From assembly GCA_945871915.1 (NCBI GenBank), contig CAMBXO010000006.1, positions 1-64,000 of the forward strand: 64,000 nucleotides of DNA, given 5' to 3'. How positions within the stretch are numbered: the first letter of the stretch is position 1; each line of letters starts with the position of its first letter. The translations under genes and the position numbers were made by a program. This document shows positions 60,296-64,000 of the stretch, in pieces. The notes under the pieces are model-generated. The model did not search any database. It was not told the origin of the DNA and saw only the letters and a list, made by a program, of their open reading frames with translations. Source of the stretch: Singulisphaera sp. GP187 (GTDB lineage: Bacteria; Planctomycetota; Phycisphaerae; Phycisphaerales; SM1A02).

Positions 60296-60946
60296 CTAGA
60301 CGAGCCAACGAAATCCGTTTGGGGTCGGGGTCAGTAAACGACCAGCTTCCACGTCACACGTTCGCACGGCCGCAATGAACGCTGCGACGAGTTCCAAATC
60401 CTTGACCCCTCGGGTGCGTTCCACACCACTTGAAACATCGACGCCCCATGGCATGACGATCGAAATTGCTGATGCCACATTGTCTGCAGTCAGCCCACCA
60501 GCAAGGATGATGGGCAACTCACACGCGTGATCTGTTGCAGCAGACCAATTCCACGCGGTGCCCGAACCTGCGGTCGGAGCGTCGAGAAGGCGGGCGCATG
60601 GCTGACCGATCCACTGTGACGGCGGCTTGGCCATGCTTAGGTGACCTGCATGAATGAAGCGGCGACCTAGATCGACAGCCGGGTCATGCAATTGCACGGG
60701 ACCAGCCCAACTCTGGATATCAGCTCTGAAATCCGATTCACCACCACGAAGAACCAAGACCGCACGGCCGTCACAGACTGCCGCAATGGACCTCGCAGTG
60801 GCGGGGGAGACTCTTCGCGGAGAATCTGCGGCAACCACCACCCCCACGGCATCCGCGCCAAGGTCCAGGACAGCACATGCCTCGGCCGGGCTCTGAACGC
60901 CGCAGATTTTGACCATGGTTTGAGAGCGTTTTTCCATTGAGGCCAT
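60296..60946 (-). CDS. trpF: Phosphoribosylanthranilate isomerase
   Basis: Third step of tryptophan synthesis. The 216-residue TIM-barrel protein has VKICGVQSPAEACAV with the catalytic Cys, LLDAPTAGSGTAWNW, IILAGGLTADNV and PWGVDVSSGVE. The ATG at 60946 is preceded by TAGTCT at 7 nt; an ATG at 60937 would have AGGGAGG at a 9-nt spacing. No other trp gene is adjacent. Confidence 0.93.
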   Translation of the reverse strand: MASMEKRSQTMVKICGVQSPAEACAVLDLGADAVGVVVAADSPRRVSPATARSIAAVCDGRAVLVLRGGESDFRADIQSWAGPVQLHDPAVDLGRRFIHAGHLSMAKPPSQWIGQPCARLLDAPTAGSGTAWNWSAATDHACELPIILAGGLTADNVASAISIVMPWGVDVSSGVERTRGVKDLELVAAFIAAVRTCDVEAGRLLTPTPNGFRWLV

Positions 60947-60953
60947 CCTCCCT

Positions 60954-60959
60954 AGACTA
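60954..60959 (-). promoter_or_regulatory. Possible -10 element for trpF
   Basis: TAGTCT (minus strand) ends 7 nt before the ATG at 60946; the intervening agggagg could instead serve as a Shine-Dalgarno for the ATG at 60937. Confidence 0.35.
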
Positions 60960-60969
60960 AACGACCCAC

Positions 60970-60995
60970 GAGGAGTTATTCAGAGGAGTTATTCA
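60970..60995 (+). promoter_or_regulatory. Tandem 13-bp duplication carrying the citrate synthase Shine-Dalgarno
   Basis: gaggagttattca occurs twice without gap (60970-60982 and 60983-60995). The second copy ends on the A of the start codon. Each copy contains a GAGGAG ribosome-binding site. Confidence 0.7.
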
Positions 60996-62146
60996 TGAGC
61001 ATCGCCACGCCACCAGCACCAATCTTTGACAAGGGTCTTGCCAACACCATCGTTGCCGAAACGCAGATGAGTTTCATTGATGGCGGCAAGGGGGTGCTTG
61101 AGTATGTCGGCATTGACATCGATTCGTTAGCCCGCAAGAGCACCTTTGAAGAGTGCGTCTACCTGTTGTGGAATCGCAAACTGCCAACGACGCCCGAACT
61201 CAATTCGTTTACCGAGTCGCTCCGGGCGCACTACGCACTCCCACCGGGCATGACGGACCTGATCCGATCGATCCCTCGAGACGCAACACCGATGCATGCC
61301 CTTCGCACCTTGATCAGTGCGTTGTCGCTCTTTGACCCCGAGGCGGATGCCGAAGGCGAGGAACCGAATGCTCGCAAAGCGCTTCGAATGCTGGCTCAGA
61401 CGCCGGCGCTGATCGCCGGGTTTGATCGGTACAGAAAAGGAAAGTCGATCGTTGAACCCGATCCAACACTTTCCATGGCTTCCAATTTCTTGTGGATGCT
61501 CAATGGCGCCGTACCGACTGCGGCGGTGGCCCGAGCCCTCGACGTGTGTCTGATTCTGCACGCAGACCATGGTTTGAATGCGAGCACCTTTGCAGCTCGC
61601 GTCACCATGAGCACGCTCAGCGATCTGTATTCCGCAATCGTGACTGCGATTGGAACGCTGAAGGGTCCGCTGCACGGCGGCGCGAACGAAGAAGTGATGG
61701 TGATGCTGAAAGAAATCGGCTCGCTTGATCGAGTCGAGGACTATGTCATGGAGCGTTTGGCACGCAAGGATCGAATCATGGGCTTCGGACACCGCGTCTA
61801 TAAGGCCTTTGACCCGCGAGCCACCTACTTGAAGACTTTTGCTAGGCAAGTGTCCGCTGACACCGGCAATCTGGCGTTGTATGAAATGAGTCGCCGGATT
61901 GAAGACATCATGGCGCGTGAGGTGGCGGCGAAAGGCATATATCCCAATGTGGATTTCTATTCCGCGACCACCTATCACTCCATTGGGATTGATCTCGATT
62001 TGTTCACCTGCATGTTCGCCATGAGTCGTATTGCCGGGTGGGCCGGTCACTGCCTTGAACAACTCGAAGGCAATCGGCTCATTCGCCCTGGTGCGGCCTA
62101 CATCGGGCCTCACGCGCAGCCGTACATCGATATCGCCAACCGTTGA
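60995..62146 (+). CDS. gltA: Citrate synthase
   Basis: Condenses acetyl-CoA and oxaloacetate. The 383-residue protein is of the shorter (type I) class with HADHGLNAST, the catalytic-His-containing GPLHGGANEEV, GFGHRVYKAFDPRA and catalytic Asp in NVDFYSATTYHSIG. The ATG at 60995 follows a duplicated GAGGAG ribosome-binding site. It is divergent from trpF and converges with the MBL-fold gene. Confidence 0.95.
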   Translation: MSIATPPAPIFDKGLANTIVAETQMSFIDGGKGVLEYVGIDIDSLARKSTFEECVYLLWNRKLPTTPELNSFTESLRAHYALPPGMTDLIRSIPRDATPMHALRTLISALSLFDPEADAEGEEPNARKALRMLAQTPALIAGFDRYRKGKSIVEPDPTLSMASNFLWMLNGAVPTAAVARALDVCLILHADHGLNASTFAARVTMSTLSDLYSAIVTAIGTLKGPLHGGANEEVMVMLKEIGSLDRVEDYVMERLARKDRIMGFGHRVYKAFDPRATYLKTFARQVSADTGNLALYEMSRRIEDIMAREVAAKGIYPNVDFYSATTYHSIGIDLDLFTCMFAMSRIAGWAGHCLEQLEGNRLIRPGAAYIGPHAQPYIDIANR

Positions 62147-62188
62147 TCCTGAACTCTCGCGTCCACTCGTCCGGAAGTGGATGGAGAA

Positions 62189-62920
62189 TCAAATCGTGAT
62201 CACCTCGCCTTGCATAAGGCGAGGGATGGTTGTGGTGGATGGATCAAACCCATCGGGCATGTGGATGAGTCGCATGCGAGACCGGATCGATTCAGGCAGA
62301 GCATTCAAAGGCTCGATCGGCGTGTGCGTGGGCGGCGGACTGGTCTCATGCACAATCAGCGTTGCACCCACTTCAAGCCAATGAATCAGGTCCGGATCAA
62401 ATGGAGTGTCGGAACTCCACGCTAAAACTTTTCCAGCATGTTGAAAGCGGAGCGCAATCGTTGGAACCGAGTGATCGGTCGGTCGACAACGAACGCTGAT
62501 GCCTGCAATGTGGGCCTCCCGATCTGGATCCAACAGATGCACTTCGAAATAATCCTTCAAGACCGCCTTGCCACCTTGGTCCATGGCAGGAGCCAGTCGC
62601 TCCCAGAGCCGATTGGCCACCGGCTTCCAGCAATGCAGCCGAGGCAGGGGCGTGCCGTGATTGCGATGCAGCAACCAGCGGGCGAATCCAATGCTTTCCA
62701 GTCCATTGCAATGGTCACCATGAAGGTGCGTCACGATCAAATCTTGCAGTGACGGGATGCTTAACTTCCAGCCGCTTTGGTCGCTTGCGCATTGAAGCGC
62801 GCGGTGGATTGAATCAGGGCAATCGACCAGCACCTGCCCCTTGGAGCCTTCAACAACACAGCAGGATCCGAAGAGCTTTGTGCTGAACGCGTCGCCTGTA
62901 CCGACAACGAGCATCCGCAT
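62189..62920 (-). CDS. Metallo-beta-lactamase-fold hydrolase (RNase Z-like)
   Basis: The 243-residue protein has VVGTGDAFSTKLFGSCC at the N-terminus and the zinc motif THLHGDHCNG, then RPTDHSVPTIALRF and LAWSSDTPFDPDL, typical of the RNase Z/PqqB-like subfamily. It is shorter than true RNase Z (about 300) and lacks the clear flexible arm, so tRNA 3' processing is possible but not certain. TACGAT lies 6 nt before the ATG. Confidence 0.85.
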   Translation of the reverse strand: MRMLVVGTGDAFSTKLFGSCCVVEGSKGQVLVDCPDSIHRALQCASDQSGWKLSIPSLQDLIVTHLHGDHCNGLESIGFARWLLHRNHGTPLPRLHCWKPVANRLWERLAPAMDQGGKAVLKDYFEVHLLDPDREAHIAGISVRCRPTDHSVPTIALRFQHAGKVLAWSSDTPFDPDLIHWLEVGATLIVHETSPPPTHTPIEPLNALPESIRSRMRLIHMPDGFDPSTTTIPRLMQGEVITI

Positions 62921-62926
62921 AGGGCG

Positions 62927-62932
62927 ATCGTA
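62927..62932 (-). promoter_or_regulatory. Possible extended -10 element for the leaderless MBL gene
   Basis: TACGAT preceded by TGT (TGn form) ends 6 nt before the ATG at 62920. No Shine-Dalgarno is present. Confidence 0.45.
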
Positions 62933-63065
62933 ACAAAGCGAGAGACAAGCATGTGCAACACGCTCAAGACTCCGGGTTTCCTAGTCGCTGGACATTCCGT
63001 GTTGTCCAAATGCTGGATCGTCGGTCTTGCTCAAACGCCGGGTTGCGGCAATACTTGATTCGTCG

Positions 63066-64000
63066 ATGCGGCCAGTGCTCCTCATCAGCGTTCTCGTTGC
63101 TTTCTCCATGTGGGAATCGGTCGCGTACGCGCAGAACGCATCGGTTGTTGCGCAGAATCTTCAACGCCAACTCAATGTCGAAGATGCGGAGTATCGCCAG
63201 GCATTTTTTGCAGCGACTCCCATTGCCGATCGCGTCCTTTTCGATGCTGGAGGAACCTATCGATTCGGTTTTAGTTTGATTGATAACGCTCGAAGTCAGG
63301 AGCAGTTGCTCTACACCAATGATCTGCGATTGTTCCTGCGAGCCGAACTGGATGGCGGCTTTCGATTCTTCGGTCGCCTTCGATTTCTGTACAACGATTG
63401 GGATTACACCGGTACGCTGGGTCTTGGTCCAGATCCTCGTGAAGACGGATGGCAGTGGCCCGTAGGGGAAATCTATTGGGGCGAGTTTGATCTGGGTGGG
63501 TACAACGAAAGCAAGCGAGGGCAGCGACCCACGGATTTCAATATTGTGGTTCGGGGCGGACGGAACTATGTGATCTGGGCTCAAGGCCTCGTTCTGAGCA
63601 ACTATGTCTATGCCGGTGAACTTGAAGTGACGATTGGCGACTTGGTGGCCACAGGTGTGGTGGCGCAGTCGGCTGGTTATGACACGGTTGACTGGGATAC
63701 TTCGCGACCGGGTTACGACACGGATACCTCGCGTCTTTTCTCCGGCGGCAAGGTGGAATGGCGAGGCATCACAGGTCATCGACCCTATGCCTACTACTTA
63801 TGGCAAAACGATCAGAACGGAGGCCAGCAGGCAACGACTCCGGTTCCAACCACCTTCCGTTACAACAGCGGATATGTGGGGCTTGGATCCGTGGGAAACA
63901 TCGGTCCAGATATCGTCTATCGATCGGAGTTTGCGTATGAGTACGGGACAACGCTGAGCGATCCACTGGATCCACTGAATCCTCCATCACTTTCGCGGCC
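63066..64000 (+). CDS. Outer-membrane beta-barrel protein (alginate-export-like), 3' partial
   Basis: The frame is open to the right edge. The ATG at 63066 starts a signal peptide (LLISVLVAFSMWESVAYAQ, cleavage likely after AYA). The body (over 280 residues visible) is made of alternating amphipathic strands rich in aromatic residues: RFGFSLIDNARSQEQLLYTN, DLRLFLRAELDGGFRFFGRL, NYVYAGELEVTIGD, HRPYAYYLWQNDQN. This fits an outer-membrane porin, close in pattern to alginate-export barrels seen in planctomycetes. Substrate unknown. Confidence 0.8.
   Translation, partial: MRPVLLISVLVAFSMWESVAYAQNASVVAQNLQRQLNVEDAEYRQAFFAATPIADRVLFDAGGTYRFGFSLIDNARSQEQLLYTNDLRLFLRAELDGGFRFFGRLRFLYNDWDYTGTLGLGPDPREDGWQWPVGEIYWGEFDLGGYNESKRGQRPTDFNIVVRGGRNYVIWAQGLVLSNYVYAGELEVTIGDLVATGVVAQSAGYDTVDWDTSRPGYDTDTSRLFSGGKVEWRGITGHRPYAYYLWQNDQNGGQQATTPVPTTFRYNSGYVGLGSVGNIGPDIVYRSEFAYEYGTTLSDPLDPLNPPSLSR

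Noticed and set aside
62147-62188. Terminator between citrate synthase and the MBL gene
   Set aside because: tccact/agtgga can form a 6-bp stem, but no T-run follows on either strand.

Overview
The window reads like a chromosomal segment of a planctomycete, most likely a Phycisphaerae-type lineage. Pointers are a HYR/dockerin-type exported protein, the three-gene squalene route (hpnC-hpnD-hpnE) with hpnH and an HpnN-type transporter, an ECF sigma factor next to a membrane protein with a pseudopilin-like H-x-DG tail, a CX4CH protein, fliW-csrA and rpoN. This placement is an inference from gene content; there is no rRNA in the window. The segment is densely packed: about 57 protein genes and one RNA gene, with no gap above about 180 bases and no tRNA, insertion sequence, prophage or CRISPR array that I can see.

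Layout. 1-5.3 kb: end of an exported HYR/dockerin protein with a terminator, pgi, tal and tyrS, with a 16-bp tandem repeat between pgi and tal. 5.4-11.4 kb: cdaA-cdaR (c-di-AMP synthesis), a small Cys protein, a lipoprotein and a compact FliF-like protein, then a membrane PIN/TRAM protein. 11.4-19.8 kb: SRP RNA followed by one long overlapping gene string dnaX-recR-rpoN-hpnC-hpnD-hpnE-queG. 19.8-29 kb: a coiled-coil lipoprotein, a CX4CH exported protein, a TIM-barrel isomerase-like protein, a large NAD-glutamate dehydrogenase, ribF and nrnA. 29-33.4 kb: pyrC, an HpnN-like RND transporter and an HMA-domain protein on the minus strand. 33.4-40.4 kb: a Cys-repeat lipoprotein, a short uvrC, rnd, two unknown proteins, rlmN, fdx and iscX. 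40.4-47.3 kb: the minus-strand string murC-murB-ddl-ftsQ-membrane protein-greA-cls. 47.4-54.7 kb: a sigma-54 response regulator, an LptF/LptG-like pair, a PpiC-like lipoprotein and a large membrane glycosyltransferase-like protein. 54.8-64 kb: fliW-csrA, rpmI-rplT, an ECF sigma factor with its partner, hpnH, an RdgC-like protein, trpF, citrate synthase, a metallo-beta-lactamase-fold protein, and an outer-membrane barrel protein cut by the window end.

Genes that work together: hpnC, hpnD and hpnE make squalene, hpnH extends hopanoids and HpnN-type proteins move them; the squalene cyclase is not here. RpoN could partner the GAFTGA-type regulator at 47.5 kb. FliW and CsrA form a post-transcriptional switch, and their leader carries a hairpin with GGA in its loop. 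Murein precursor genes sit directly before the FtsQ-like gene.

The most notable signals are: (1) a run of ten A residues inside dnaX with stop codons waiting in both other frames, a likely slippage site that makes a short DnaX; (2) a recurrent TAnnnT hexamer exactly 6-7 nt before start codons of many first genes, suggesting widespread leaderless transcription beside a Shine-Dalgarno class; (3) a CsrA-type hairpin before fliW; (4) several informational or signalling proteins with altered hallmark motifs (TyrRS, CdaA, DnaX zinc module, UvrC, SRP RNA apical loop).
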